This document shows, in pieces, positions 1 through 8,680 of a stretch of 64,000 nt of DNA. Numbering within the stretch: the first letter of the stretch is position 1; each line of letters opens with the position of its first letter. Under the pieces are notes generated by a model. The model worked only from the letters and a program-made list of their open reading frames with translations. It made no database searches and had not been told where the DNA came from. Source of the stretch: Actinomycetaceae bacterium (GTDB lineage Bacteria > Actinomycetota > Actinomycetes > Actinomycetales > Actinomycetaceae); contig JAUNKY010000007.1 in assembly GCA_030532515.1 (NCBI GenBank), forward strand, positions 22,191 through 86,190. The letters are read 5' to 3'. The translations under genes and the position numbers were made by a program.

Positions 1-282
1 GATGAACCTGTAATTTGGTCGCGCCGTTTCAAGCAGAACCAAGAGAAAATTGCTTCTGGCGATATTATTAGCATTGCACAAGTGGTTCGTGACTTAACTC
101 GGCGCGAATCGTCACGTGGCTTATCCGCGGGTGAAAAGCGTATGCTAGCTAAGGCGCGTCAGATTCTTGCTTCCGAAGTTGTGTTAGCTAAAGGGATCGA
201 TCAGGCGCAGGCTGAAATCTGTTTGGATGAGATTCTGGAAACCCCACAGTCTGGTATACCAGATGCTGAAAGTGGCAAATAG
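1..282 (+). CDS. carD: CarD-family transcriptional regulator, C-terminal part (5' end outside window)
   Basis: The reading frame is open from the first base and ends at TAG 280-282. It encodes about 93 residues of an all-helical domain. The stretches [17 protein letters not shown] and [18 protein letters not shown] match the C-terminal DNA-binding half of CarD/CdnL proteins. CarD binds the RNA polymerase beta subunit and stabilises open promoter complexes, mainly at rRNA promoters. The N-terminal polymerase-interaction domain lies upstream of the window. The stop codon directly abuts the ispD start, the carD-ispD order seen in many actinobacteria. Confidence 0.93.
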   Translation, partial: DEPVIWSRRFKQNQEKIASGDIISIAQVVRDLTRRESSRGLSAGEKRMLAKARQILASEVVLAKGIDQAQAEICLDEILETPQSGIPDAESGK

Positions 283-1077
283 TTGACGAAAAAAGACATT
301 TTTGCGGTTGTCACGGCCGCCGGGTCGGGCACTCGCCTGGGATATGCACAACCCAAAGCCCTGGTTCCATTGGTGGGAGTTACCCTGGTGGAACGCGCTG
401 TAGAAACCTTTTTGAAACATCCGCGAGTTGCGGGGATAGTGGTTACAGCGCCCGCAGAAAGCCCGGTTTTTGAGCGGTTTGAGAAGCTTTTCGAGGGCGT
501 TGCAGAAATCTTAGTAGTTCCCGGTGGAGCAACTCGGCAGGCTAGTGTATACCAAGGTTTGCTGGGTCTCTCAGTCCTTGCTGAACGACTGGGACTTGTC
601 CATCGAATCAGTGAAACAAGCGTATTAATTCATGATGCGGCTCGTTGTCTAATGCCAGCTGAAGTGATTGACCGAGTAGCTTTGGCGCTGGAATCTAGTC
701 GGGCTGTAATCCCGGTGCTGCCGGTAGTTGATACCCTGACAACTTCGGTATACCAAGAGTTTGAGTGTGCCGGAGAAAGCGTAGACCGCTCCAAGCTCCG
801 CGCTGTACAAACCCCTCAGGGATTCAAGTACCCAACTATCCTGCTTGCTCACCAAAAAGCAGCATCCATACAAGCAGAACAATTTACCGACGATGCTTCA
901 CTAATGGAGCTAGTTGGAGAGTCGGTGCAGCTTGTGGAAGGTAGCGAACTGAGCCTTAAAATTACTACGCCCTTTGATTTAAGGGTTGCGAACTGTCTAT
1001 TAGGTTTTGGGGGCGCCCTCGAGCAAACTAATGAAAGTGATGCCAGCCCGCCAATGCCTGCCAGCTCTCAACAGTGA
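283..1077 (+). CDS. ispD: 2-C-methyl-D-erythritol 4-phosphate cytidylyltransferase
   Basis: IspD joins CTP to methylerythritol 4-phosphate, the third step of the MEP isoprenoid pathway, in the cytoplasm. The N-terminal nucleotide-binding loop AAGSGTRLGYAQPKA (about residues 11-25) and the internal HDAARC motif are present. Length is 264 aa, slightly long because of a Ser/Pro-rich tail after about residue 245. The start is TTG, immediately after the carD stop, so the two are translationally coupled. ispF lies 1.7 kb downstream on the other strand with a permease gene between, so the usual ispD-ispF pair is broken here. An octamer CGAGGGCG lies inside the gene (492-499) and its reverse complement near the 3' end (1014-1021). 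Confidence 0.95.
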   Translation: MTKKDIFAVVTAAGSGTRLGYAQPKALVPLVGVTLVERAVETFLKHPRVAGIVVTAPAESPVFERFEKLFEGVAEILVVPGGATRQASVYQGLLGLSVLAERLGLVHRISETSVLIHDAARCLMPAEVIDRVALALESSRAVIPVLPVVDTLTTSVYQEFECAGESVDRSKLRAVQTPQGFKYPTILLAHQKAASIQAEQFTDDASLMELVGESVQLVEGSELSLKITTPFDLRVANCLLGFGGALEQTNESDASPPMPASSQQ

Positions 1078-1191
1078 GAATTTGTCGCCATCTTGCGGAA
1101 AAAATCTCACGGCGGGTTTTGGAAACTGATAAATCCGGTTTGTTAGGTAAATTTAGAAGAGCATTGTCATTGAAAAGTTGAAGGACAAGTA

Positions 1192-2574
1192 ATGAGCGCA
1201 GTAACAATTACTGACAAAACTCCTGAGAATCAGCCAAAGAAAGGCAAGATCCTCAACAAAACCATCGTCTCCTGGGCAATCTGGGACTGGGGATCAGCAG
1301 CCTTCAATGCTGTCGCCACCACCTTCGTGTTCTCAACCTACCTGGTATCAGGGCTTTTCGGTGACCACGACGCATCTTCCATCAAACTATCTTGGGGCCT
1401 CACCGTAGCGGGTATCATCATCGCCCTCACCGCCCCCATTAGCGGCCAGCGCGCAGACCGCAAAGGGAAAGGCACCTTCTGGCTGGGAGCCAACTCTTTT
1501 ATCGTATTCCTAGCACTGTTGGGCATGTTCTTCGTCCGCCCAAACTCTACCCTGGGTGTCGAAGGAGTTCTCTGGCTAGGTATCTTCCTAATCTCAGTCG
1601 GTAATATCTTCTTCGAATTCGCATCCGTAAACTACAACGCGATGCTCTCACGCATTTCCACCCCCGACACAATGGGGCGTGTTTCCGGCATCGGCTGGGC
1701 TTCTGGCTACCTGGGTGGCATCATCTTACTGTTCATCCTGCTGGTGTTCTTCTTAGGGGACAACCCCATCATCTCTGTCGCAAAAGACGACGGTCTGCAC
1801 GTACGCTTGGCGATGCTTGTAGCCGCTTTCTGGTTCGGCCTTTCCGCGTTACCAGTGCTTTTCGCACTTCCTGGACGCGCGGTTGAAGGGCACGAAAACG
1901 ACGAAAAGGAAACCTTGCGCGACTCTTACAAGCGCCTGTGGAAGACCGTAAAACGTCTCTATGAAGAAGCACCGCACACTCTGTTCTTCCTCTTCGCATC
2001 CGCTATTTTCCGTGATGGTCTGGCTGGTGTCTTCACCTACGGCGCCATCTTAGCAGCCGTAACCTTCGGATTCACTCCCGGCGAAATCATCATCTTCGGG
2101 GTTGCCTCTAACGTGGTAGCCGGCTTAGTAACCATCATCTTCGGCTGGGTCGACGACTTCTGGGGGCCAAAGCGAACTATTATGTTCTCTCTGTTCGTAA
2201 TGGTGTCCATGGGGCTGGTAGTCTTCTTCTTCCACGCGCAAGGCAAGACCGTTTTCTGGATCGCAGGCTTAACGTTGGCAGCTTTCGTAGGCCCCGCGCA
2301 GTCGGCATCACGTTCTTTCCTAGGGCGGGTTATCCCAGCTGGACGTGAGGGCGAAGTCTTTGGGCTCTACGCTACTACCGGCCGCGCCGTATCCTTCTTG
2401 GCACCGGCAATGTACGGTCTGAGTGTAACCTTCGGCAAGTACCTGGTACCCGAAGGTGAATCTGCAACCCACTTCGGCATCCTTGGTATCGTCATGATCC
2501 TGCTGGTAGGTATGCTCATGTTGATTCCAGTTAAGGAAGAGCACGCTCACCTAGATACTTTCGACGGAAAGTAG
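1192..2574 (+). CDS. MFS permease of the UMF1 / Atg22-like family
   Basis: A 460-residue polytopic membrane protein with about 12 hydrophobic segments. The N-terminal WAIWDWGSAAFNAVATTFVF signature is typical of the UMF1 (Atg22-like) branch of the major facilitator superfamily. A GQRADRKGKG loop between helices 2 and 3 corresponds to the MFS motif A. Members are annotated as effluxers, often of amino acids, but the substrate is not known from sequence. The ATG start follows an AAGGACAAG ribosome-binding stretch. The gene stands alone between ispD and the convergent ispF, with a perfect 20-bp stem hairpin (2677-2733) between the two 3' ends. Confidence 0.85.
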   Translation: MSAVTITDKTPENQPKKGKILNKTIVSWAIWDWGSAAFNAVATTFVFSTYLVSGLFGDHDASSIKLSWGLTVAGIIIALTAPISGQRADRKGKGTFWLGANSFIVFLALLGMFFVRPNSTLGVEGVLWLGIFLISVGNIFFEFASVNYNAMLSRISTPDTMGRVSGIGWASGYLGGIILLFILLVFFLGDNPIISVAKDDGLHVRLAMLVAAFWFGLSALPVLFALPGRAVEGHENDEKETLRDSYKRLWKTVKRLYEEAPHTLFFLFASAIFRDGLAGVFTYGAILAAVTFGFTPGEIIIFGVASNVVAGLVTIIFGWVDDFWGPKRTIMFSLFVMVSMGLVVFFFHAQGKTVFWIAGLTLAAFVGPAQSASRSFLGRVIPAGREGEVFGLYATTGRAVSFLAPAMYGLSVTFGKYLVPEGESATHFGILGIVMILLVGMLMLIPVKEEHAHLDTFDGK

Positions 2575-2676
2575 TAGCTTCAGACGGAAAAATAGATACT
2601 CAAGGCAAGCAGCCTGTAGCTTGAAGCAAGTCAGCAGGTAACTAGCACTGCTTAGAAGCCGTCTTTTAACTAAATA

Positions 2677-2733
2677 AACTTCGGAGCGTAACACGCTGGG
2701 ACAACTGTCCTCGGCGTGTTACGCTCCGAAGTT
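2677..2733. repeat. Paired dispersed repeat forming a 20-bp hairpin between convergent genes
   Basis: AACTTCGGAGCGTAACACGC (2677-2696) and its exact complement (2714-2733) enclose a 17-nt loop. This is one head-to-head pair of the dispersed 18-mer CGGAGCGTAACACGCCGA. It sits between the 3' ends of the UMF1 permease and ispF, where a bidirectional terminator or mRNA 3'-end stabiliser would be useful. No clear T tract follows on either strand, so a terminator role is only an inference. Confidence 0.8.
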
Positions 2734-2745
2734 ATTGAAAGCTTT

Positions 2746-3234
2746 TTAACGAGCTAAAAGCGCTGAAGCTATTCCCATCAGACCTTCGCCGCGTCCGGCA
2801 AATCCTAGGTGATCAGTAGTTGAAGCCCCAAAGTTTACTGGTGCGCCGATGATTTCCTCTAGCCGAGACTGTGCCTCTAAACGCCGAGAACCAATACGAG
2901 GGCGGTTGCCAAGTACCTGGACCGAAACTGAAAGGATTCGCCAACCGTCCTCGGAAATAATTCGTAAGGTTTCTTGGAGCAGTGCTTCGCCTGAAGCACC
3001 CGCCCATTCGGGACGAGAAGTGCCAAAATGTGTGCCTAAATCACCTAAACCAGCGGCAGCAAAAAGTGCGTCGCAACAGGCATGAGCTACAACGTCAGCG
3101 TCAGAATGCCCTTCTAAACCAACTTCACCAGGCCATTCCAAGCAAGCCAGCCACATAGGGCGCCCCGAGTCCGGGGCAGCAAAAGCGTGCACGTCCGTGC
3201 CAATACCAGTTCGTAATTCAGGAAAAGTACTCAT
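2746..3234 (-). CDS. ispF: 2-C-methyl-D-erythritol 2,4-cyclodiphosphate synthase
   Basis: IspF cyclises CDP-methylerythritol 2-phosphate to the cyclodiphosphate in the MEP pathway. The 162-aa length is normal. The metal-binding GTDVHAF motif is at residues 12-18, the [13 protein letters not shown] motif follows at about residues 40-52, and the C-terminal [11 protein letters not shown] (about residues 149-159) belongs to the family. On its coding strand a TAGAAT hexamer ends 7 nt before the ATG, so the transcript is probably leaderless. The 3' end faces the permease gene across a long repeat hairpin. Confidence 0.96.
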   Translation of the reverse strand: MSTFPELRTGIGTDVHAFAAPDSGRPMWLACLEWPGEVGLEGHSDADVVAHACCDALFAAAGLGDLGTHFGTSRPEWAGASGEALLQETLRIISEDGWRILSVSVQVLGNRPRIGSRRLEAQSRLEEIIGAPVNFGASTTDHLGFAGRGEGLMGIASALLAR

Positions 3235-3241
3235 AGCAACG

Positions 3242-3247
3242 ATTCTA
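3242..3247 (-). promoter_or_regulatory. -10-like element for leaderless ispF
   Basis: TAGAAT on the minus strand is separated by 7 nt from the ispF ATG (3234), which would place the transcription start at the A of the start codon. No ribosome-binding site is visible between them. No convincing -35 was identified. Confidence 0.5.
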
Positions 3248-3308
3248 AGCTATTGCGGAACTTGGTAGGTGAATACTTTTCGCCCCGGCACGCGTTCCCC
3301 TCCCATAG

Positions 3309-3384
3309 CGGAGCGTAACTCGCCGCAGGAAACGTCCCCGGCGAGTTACGCTTCGGCAAATGGGTTCGGCGAGTTACGCTTCGG
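3309..3384. repeat. Three copies of the dispersed repeat (CTCGCC variant)
   Basis: One forward copy (CGGAGCGTAACTCGCCG, 3309-3325) faces a reverse copy (3339-3356), and a second reverse copy follows at 3366-3384. Both reverse copies end in CTTCGG instead of CTCCG. They lie in the 240-bp gap between the divergent ispF and cysS genes, so here the element cannot be a 3'-end terminator. Confidence 0.8.
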
Positions 3385-3462
3385 CAATAAAGAGAGAAAG
3401 AAAGAGAACTGCAACAACGCTAGATAGAGGCGTAGAGGTAGAACTTAACTGCGCAAATCAGC

Positions 3463-3468
3463 TAATCT
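3463..3468 (+). promoter_or_regulatory. -10-like element for leaderless cysS
   Basis: TAATCT ends 6 nt before the GTG start at 3475, and the gap has no Shine-Dalgarno sequence. This fits a leaderless transcript starting at the initiation codon. Confidence 0.45.
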
Positions 3469-3474
3469 TGAAGT

Positions 3475-4935
3475 GTGAACCTCCATTTATATAACTCTGC
3501 ATCACGGACCATCGAACCTCTGAACCCGGTTAAGCCCGGCCATGTGGGCATCTATCTGTGTGGCGGCACCGTACAGGGTAGTCCACATATCGGCCATATG
3601 CGTTCAGCGGTTGCTTTCGACACCCTGATTCGCTGGCTGAAATACAACGGCATGGAGGTCACTTACATTCGCAATATCACCGATATTGACGACAAGATCT
3701 TACGTAAATCAGCTGAAGCAGGCGAACCTTGGTGGGCTTGGGCAGCGAAATTTGAACGTGAATTCACCGCTGCCTACGATGCTCTGGGCTTACTGCCGGC
3801 TACCTTCGAGCCACGCGCAACCGCGCATATTACAGACCAGCTACGCCTAATCAACCGCCTTATTGAACGCGGCCACGCCTACGCTGACGGGCAGGGGAAC
3901 GTCTACTTTGACGTGCATTCTTTGGGTGATTACGGGTCGCTGACTCGCCAAGAACTGGCCAATATGCGCACCACCGAAGATGAGTCACAGATCGATGCTG
4001 CCACTGAGGCGGGAAAGAAAGACCCTCGCGATTTCGCGCTTTGGAAAGCTTGGAAACCAACTGAGCCGACGACTGCTGCCTGGGATTCCCCTTGGGGGCG
4101 CGGGCGTCCGGGCTGGCACCTTGAGTGCTCGGCTATGTCTGAACGCTACCTGGGTGAAACTTTCGACATTCATGGCGGCGGCATTGAACTGCGCTTCCCG
4201 CACCATGAAAACGAGCAAGCGCAGTCTCACGGCGCCGGCTGGGGCTTTGCGAAAATGTGGGTACACAACGCTTGGGTCACGTTAAAGGGCGAAAAAATGT
4301 CTAAATCACTGGGGAATTCCCTGGTTGTAGCCGACATTTTACAGACTGTTCCCGCGCCGGTTCTGCGTTTCGCTTTGGGGACCGTGCATCACCGCGGGAC
4401 CGTGGAATACGGAGAAGAAACGCTGGCAGCAGCGCAAGCAGCCTGGGAACGTCTGAGCGGGTTCGTAACTCGTGCTACCCAGTTGGCAGCGCAACATCAG
4501 CTTCCAGAAATTTCCGAGGGCGGTTTAGCAACGCACCCATTACCAGAAGCCTTCAGCTACGCTATGAACGACGATCTAAATGTAGCTGGCGCTCTGGCTG
4601 TTATCTATGAGCGCATGAAGGCTGGTAACTCAGCTATTTCTGCGGCGGACGTGCAAACTATGTATGACGCGTTAGTTGACGTACGCGCTATGCTCGCGAT
4701 TCTAGGGCTTGACCCGGGGAGCGCTCACTGGGCTCCGTATGTTGCTGGAAACGCGCAGGGAGATACCCAAACTCAGCATGCTCTTGACCAGCTAGTTACC
4801 GCGGTAATCGCAGAACGCACGCAAGCGCGTGCTGAAAAAGACTGGGCTAAAGCAGATGCCTTGCGTGATCGCCTTAGTGCCGCCGGTGTGGTGGTGGAGG
4901 ATTCTCCAGAAGGAGCGCGTTGGCATTTAGCGTAA
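3475..4935 (+). CDS. cysS: Cysteinyl-tRNA synthetase
   Basis: Class I aminoacyl-tRNA synthetase charging tRNA-Cys. The HIGH motif is at residues 38-41 (SPHIGHMRSA) and the KMSKS loop at about 274 (GEKMSKSLGN). The zinc-binding region includes YLCGGTVQ, HLECSAM and HHENEQAQ. At 486 aa the length is normal. The start is GTG, with a TAATCT hexamer 7 nt before it and no ribosome-binding site, so the mRNA is probably leaderless. In many actinobacteria cysS is followed directly by rlmB. Here a DUF559-type gene and repeats separate them and rlmB is inverted. Confidence 0.97.
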   Translation: MNLHLYNSASRTIEPLNPVKPGHVGIYLCGGTVQGSPHIGHMRSAVAFDTLIRWLKYNGMEVTYIRNITDIDDKILRKSAEAGEPWWAWAAKFEREFTAAYDALGLLPATFEPRATAHITDQLRLINRLIERGHAYADGQGNVYFDVHSLGDYGSLTRQELANMRTTEDESQIDAATEAGKKDPRDFALWKAWKPTEPTTAAWDSPWGRGRPGWHLECSAMSERYLGETFDIHGGGIELRFPHHENEQAQSHGAGWGFAKMWVHNAWVTLKGEKMSKSLGNSLVVADILQTVPAPVLRFALGTVHHRGTVEYGEETLAAAQAAWERLSGFVTRATQLAAQHQLPEISEGGLATHPLPEAFSYAMNDDLNVAGALAVIYERMKAGNSAISAADVQTMYDALVDVRAMLAILGLDPGSAHWAPYVAGNAQGDTQTQHALDQLVTAVIAERTQARAEKDWAKADALRDRLSAAGVVVEDSPEGARWHLA

Positions 4936-5000
4936 GCAACTTTCAGTGTAAGCAACTTTTAGCGGAAGCTACCCAAATAGTTTGGATATGCGCCCTCGGT

Positions 5001-5888
5001 CTAAATCCTACGTAGGAAAGCCGGCGGGCGCGCACCCAATTTTGCGCAAATTCGCAGGTGAAGTTGCGGATCCCAACACTCATTCGCAGTAAAGCGAATC
5101 ACTTGAAAGCCGGCGGCTTTAATTAGGCGTTCTCGCCAATGCTGGCGCAGCAGCTCTGGATCGGCGCGTCGCTTCACCTGCCCATCAGCTTCAATTACGG
5201 TACGGATACGTGGTAGCAAGCCGTCTGCGTAGAAGGTAGTTTGCGGAACTTGAATCGGCGCTTGCGGGCGGTAACTACGGTAGCCGAGTTGGCGAAAAGC
5301 TACTTCGAGTACCGATTCTAAGGGGGATTCTGCTAGCGGATTTAGAAATTTCAGTCGGCGTAAAACTCGTTTCTGATAGTAACCGCTAATGTGCCGGCGC
5401 GTTAGAGATTCCAATCGGGTGAGCCAACGTAGCATTTCGAGCTGCTGTGACTGCGGGTTTTCTCTGCGTGCGCCCAACAGTATGCGGAAGATTGCGTTTG
5501 CGGTGATGAGGGCGGTGAAGGGGTTTTTCAAAAGTAGAAAATCTAAGAGTAACCACTCTAAACGCAGGACTGGTTGCTGGTCGATTTCGACTACTGCCTC
5601 GGGAGGGAAATCGCGGAAGTACCGGCGTACAGTAACGCCGTTGCCGAATTCATCTTTGCCTACGCAGGTTTTGCTGAAAGTACGTTTTTTGAAGTATAAA
5701 ACGTTTATTTCTTGGGGTAAATCCCAAATTGGCAGGTGGTAGATTAGGGCGGCGGGGTAGAGGGTAAGGGCAACTGTCGAGGGCGTTCGATGCAGTACTT
5801 CCTTAGTTAGTCGCGCGATTTTGCCGGGGGCATGTTGAAGTGAAGGCTGGAATAAGTCCTGCTCTAATGGTGATGTTTGTGGTTCCAT
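5001..5888 (-). CDS. AbiEi-like / DUF559 endonuclease-fold protein (paralogue 1)
   Basis: A 295-aa protein with a helical N-terminal region resembling AbiEi-type antitoxin-associated domains (ALTLYPAALIYHLPIW) and a C-terminal Vsr-like/DUF559 nuclease fold. The C-terminal half shows AESPLESVLEVAFRQLG (about 200-216), a possible metal site YADGLLPRIRTVIEADG and the closing strand QVIRFTANECWDP. The family is common in actinobacteria. Its function is unproven; defence or DNA repair is suggested for relatives. Two diverged paralogues lie in this window (49091-50074 and 61789-62766). No toxin partner gene is adjacent. The gene separates cysS from rlmB. Confidence 0.72.
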   Translation of the reverse strand: MEPQTSPLEQDLFQPSLQHAPGKIARLTKEVLHRTPSTVALTLYPAALIYHLPIWDLPQEINVLYFKKRTFSKTCVGKDEFGNGVTVRRYFRDFPPEAVVEIDQQPVLRLEWLLLDFLLLKNPFTALITANAIFRILLGARRENPQSQQLEMLRWLTRLESLTRRHISGYYQKRVLRRLKFLNPLAESPLESVLEVAFRQLGYRSYRPQAPIQVPQTTFYADGLLPRIRTVIEADGQVKRRADPELLRQHWRERLIKAAGFQVIRFTANECWDPQLHLRICAKLGARPPAFLRRI

Positions 5889-6006
5889 GCTTCAACGTTG
5901 GCAGAGCTTTTCTACCCTTGCCACTAAGGGATTCTCTGCTTGTGGAAAACTTGGTGGCACTAAGAGGCTGTGCACAAATTAAGACTCGGCGGTTTTCCCC
6001 AAACCG

Positions 6007-6119
6007 CGGAGCGTAACACGCCGAACCTATTTACCTCAAAGAAAAACGCTTCGGAAAATGGCGAAAATAAGCGGAGCGTAACACGCCGAGTCAAATGACT
6101 ACGGCGTGTTACGCTCCGC
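6007..6119. repeat. Dispersed repeat cluster: one single copy and one hairpin pair
   Basis: A forward copy lies at 6007-6024. A perfect 18-bp inverted pair follows (GCGGAGCGTAACACGCCG 6071-6088 and its complement 6102-6119) with a 13-nt loop. The hairpin ends 17 nt beyond the rlmB stop codon on the minus strand, so it could form the 3' end of the rlmB mRNA. The rest of the gap between the two minus-strand genes shows nothing else. Confidence 0.8.
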
Positions 6120-6136
6120 GGGAAGAGATTAGGAAA

Positions 6137-7117
6137 TTAAGCGCCGAAAGCCTCTGCGCGCTTGGTGGCGACCTCGTAAAGGGTAATCCCGGTCGCAACG
6201 GCTGCGTTTAAGGATTCCATCTTGGAGGAAATCGGAATGGAAACGATCTGATCGCAGGTTTCGCGAACCAGGCGGGAAAGACCTTTGCCTTCTGCGCCGG
6301 TGACGATAACCAGTGGGCCGGTTGCTAGCTCAAGCGAACGTAACGAAACGTCCCCTTCGCCGTCCAAGCCGACGATGAAGCAACCAGCTTCCTTCAAGTC
6401 ATTCAAAGCGCGCACTAAGTTCGTTTCACGTGCAACGGGAACTTGCGCAGCCGCGCCAGCAGAAACCTTCCAAACGGTGGCATTTACAGATGCCGAGCGG
6501 CGTTCAGAAATGAGCACACCGGTGATGCCAAATGCTGCGCCCGAACGCATAACTGCCCCCAGATTGTGTGGGTCAGTAACCTGATCCAAAGCGACAATTA
6601 ACGGGATTTCCAAGTTGTCGGCGGCGCGGTCTAGCAGATCTTGAGCGCTGTAGTATTCGTAGCCGGGCACTTCGATGCCGACCGATTGGTGCGCGGATTC
6701 TCCTGAAGCATTTTCAAGATCCAACTTTGAAACTTCCAAAATAGGTGCACCCAGGGCAGTTGCGGTGCGCACTACCTTACCGATGCGTTCGTCCAAAGCA
6801 TTTCCAGCTAGGAAAACTCGCACGATTTCAATACCGGCATCAACTGCTTCGAAAACCGCGTTACGTCCAACGATTAGCTCATTCCCGGCAGCAATCTTGA
6901 TAGAAGTGCGCTTACGGTGAGCCTCAGCTTGTGCCTTCTTCTTTTCGGCGATTTCTTTTTCAACCTTGCGCTTATGCGCTGCGTGGTAGACGCGGTCCTC
7001 TGCTTTTGGAGTAGGCCCCTTGGGTCGCAGGGCGCGACGCGAGTGTCCTCCGGTGCCCTTCAGTGGCCCCTTCTTGCCTTTACGAGTTGGACGGCGATTT
7101 GCGTCATTTCCAGCCAT
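6137..7117 (-). CDS. rlmB: 23S rRNA (guanosine-2'-O-)-methyltransferase RlmB (SpoU/TrmH family)
   Basis: A SPOUT methyltransferase that uses S-adenosylmethionine for 2'-O-methylation of a guanosine in 23S rRNA. After a basic, low-complexity N-terminal tail (about residues 1-75, rich in K/R/G) comes the substrate-binding domain (VGRNAVFEAVDAGIEIVRVFLA) and the knotted catalytic domain. The latter has DQVTDPHNLGAVMRSGAAFG, VIVTGAEGKGLSRLV and the C-terminal ISSKMESLNAAVATGITLYE motifs. The start chosen is ATG at 7117 (MAGNDANRRP); the frame is open further upstream but that part does not look conserved. The length is 326 aa. It is divergent from the antiporter-family gene. Confidence 0.93.
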   Translation of the reverse strand: MAGNDANRRPTRKGKKGPLKGTGGHSRRALRPKGPTPKAEDRVYHAAHKRKVEKEIAEKKKAQAEAHRKRTSIKIAAGNELIVGRNAVFEAVDAGIEIVRVFLAGNALDERIGKVVRTATALGAPILEVSKLDLENASGESAHQSVGIEVPGYEYYSAQDLLDRAADNLEIPLIVALDQVTDPHNLGAVMRSGAAFGITGVLISERRSASVNATVWKVSAGAAAQVPVARETNLVRALNDLKEAGCFIVGLDGEGDVSLRSLELATGPLVIVTGAEGKGLSRLVRETCDQIVSIPISSKMESLNAAVATGITLYEVATKRAEAFGA

Positions 7118-7239
7118 TTTCAAGCTCTTTTCTGAATTTTGCGTATAAATCTCGATTCTGAGTTTTATTCTACAGTTCCGTTTCGTCCTAATGGTGGACG
7201 GAGCCGGCTTTGCAAGGTTTATCACCGTATGGTTCAGGT

Positions 7240-8661
7240 ATGAATGCTGTGTTAATTGCTGTGATTTTAATGCTCGTGCTGGCTTTGGCGCGGGTGCACG
7301 TGGTTTTGGCGCTGTTTATTGGTGCTTTGGTAGGAGGGTTCCTGGGGGGCTTGGGGCTCGACGGGACGCTGTTGGCATTCCAGGACGGTTTGGCAGGGGG
7401 CGCAAAAATCGCGCTTTCGTACGCGCTTTTGGGGGCGTTTGCCATGGCGGTTGCGGAATCGGGATTGCCAAATTTGCTTGCTTTGAAACTGATTTCCCGT
7501 ATGAAGTCGGCAAGTTACGCTTCGGGTGGGAGTGGGTCAGGTTTTCTTTCCGAGGGCGGAGCGCAACACGCCGAAGCTACGAAGTTGCCTTTTAAACCCG
7601 AGTCTGCGGTTGCCACTACTAAATGGCTGATGGTTGGGGGAATTTTGTTGATGGCGGTTTTCAGCCAAAACTTGATTCCAGTGCATATTGCTTTTATTCC
7701 GTTGCTGATCCCGCCACTTTTGAGTGTGATGAATAAGATGCAGCTGGATCGCCGTTTGGTGGCGAGCGTATTAACTTTTGGTCTGGTGACTACCTACATG
7801 TTCATTCCAGTGGGTTTTGGGCAGATTTATTTGCAGAATATTTTGTTGAGTAATATTCAGCAGGCTGGTTTGGACGTGGCTAATGTGAATGTCATGCAGG
7901 CTATGGCGATTCCGGCGGCGGGCATGTTGGTGGGGCTTTTGTGGGCGATTTTCGTTTCGTATCGCCGCCCTCGGAAATATAATGATCTGCCAATTGAAGG
8001 GCTTTCTGCCGAGCCGGAAATCTCGAATTATCGAATTGTGTGGGCAGTAATTGCGATTGTTTCGGTGTTCGCGATCCAGGTTGTGATGGGAATGCTGGGG
8101 TTGAAGGCGGATGCGCTGTTGGTGGGCGCTTTGGTTGGGCTGGGGATTTTCTTGCTTTCGGGTGCGGTTGATTGGAAGCGAGCTGACCTGGTTTTTACGC
8201 AGGGTATGCGGATGATGGCGATGATTGGGTTCATCATGATTTCGGCGCAGGGATTTGCGGCGGTGATGGAAAAGACGGGGCAGATTGAGCCTTTGGTTAA
8301 GAATGTGACGGAGCTTTTTGCGGGGAATAAGGCGCTGGCTGCGTTTGTGATGCTGTTGGTTGGTTTGATTGTGACGATGGGGATTGGTTCGTCATTTTCG
8401 ACGTTGCCGATTATTGCTGCGATTTATGTGCCGTTATGTATTTCTTTGGGGTTTTCACCGCTTGCGACGGTGTCTTTGATTGGTACTGCGGGGGCTCTGG
8501 GTGATGCTGGGTCGCCGGCGTCGGACTCGACTTTGGGGCCGACAAGTGGTTTGAATGCGGATGGGCAGCATGATCATATTCGTGATTCTGTGATTCCAAC
8601 TTTCTTGCATTTCAATTTGCCGCTTTTACTGGCTGGTTGGGTTGCGGCTTTGGTGCTTTAG
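7240..8661 (+). CDS. Na+/H+ antiporter-family (YuiF/COG2056-like) permease
   Basis: About 473 residues with some 11-12 hydrophobic segments. The N-terminal LARVHVVLALFIGALVGG and ALSYALLGAFAMAVAESGLP, and the C-terminal GSSFSTLPIIAAIYVPLC plus GALGDAGSPASDSTLGPTSGLNADGQHDH, are typical of this inner-membrane transporter family. It exchanges or imports a small solute; the substrate is unknown. ATG 7240 (MNAVLIAV) is the chosen start. The cytoplasmic loop at about residues 88-125 carries an extra stretch (SYASGGSGSG...SEGGAQHAEA) made from an inverted pair of the dispersed repeat fused to a CGAGGGCG octamer. See findings. Confidence 0.85.
   Translation: MNAVLIAVILMLVLALARVHVVLALFIGALVGGFLGGLGLDGTLLAFQDGLAGGAKIALSYALLGAFAMAVAESGLPNLLALKLISRMKSASYASGGSGSGFLSEGGAQHAEATKLPFKPESAVATTKWLMVGGILLMAVFSQNLIPVHIAFIPLLIPPLLSVMNKMQLDRRLVASVLTFGLVTTYMFIPVGFGQIYLQNILLSNIQQAGLDVANVNVMQAMAIPAAGMLVGLLWAIFVSYRRPRKYNDLPIEGLSAEPEISNYRIVWAVIAIVSVFAIQVVMGMLGLKADALLVGALVGLGIFLLSGAVDWKRADLVFTQGMRMMAMIGFIMISAQGFAAVMEKTGQIEPLVKNVTELFAGNKALAAFVMLLVGLIVTMGIGSSFSTLPIIAAIYVPLCISLGFSPLATVSLIGTAGALGDAGSPASDSTLGPTSGLNADGQHDHIRDSVIPTFLHFNLPLLLAGWVAALVL
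7507..7580. repeat. In-frame inverted pair of the dispersed repeat inside the antiporter gene
   Basis: GGCAAGTTACGCTTCGG at about 7509-7525 is a reverse-type copy. GGAGCGCAACACGCCGAAG at about 7557-7575 is a forward-type copy. A CGAGGGCG octamer (7551-7558) is joined to the second copy. In this frame the usual repeat would read GGA GCG TAA, a stop, but this copy has CAA. The translated product is a Ser/Gly-rich loop followed by SEGGAQHAEA. Confidence 0.75.
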
Positions 8662-8680
8662 TTTAGTTGGCATCTTTTGG

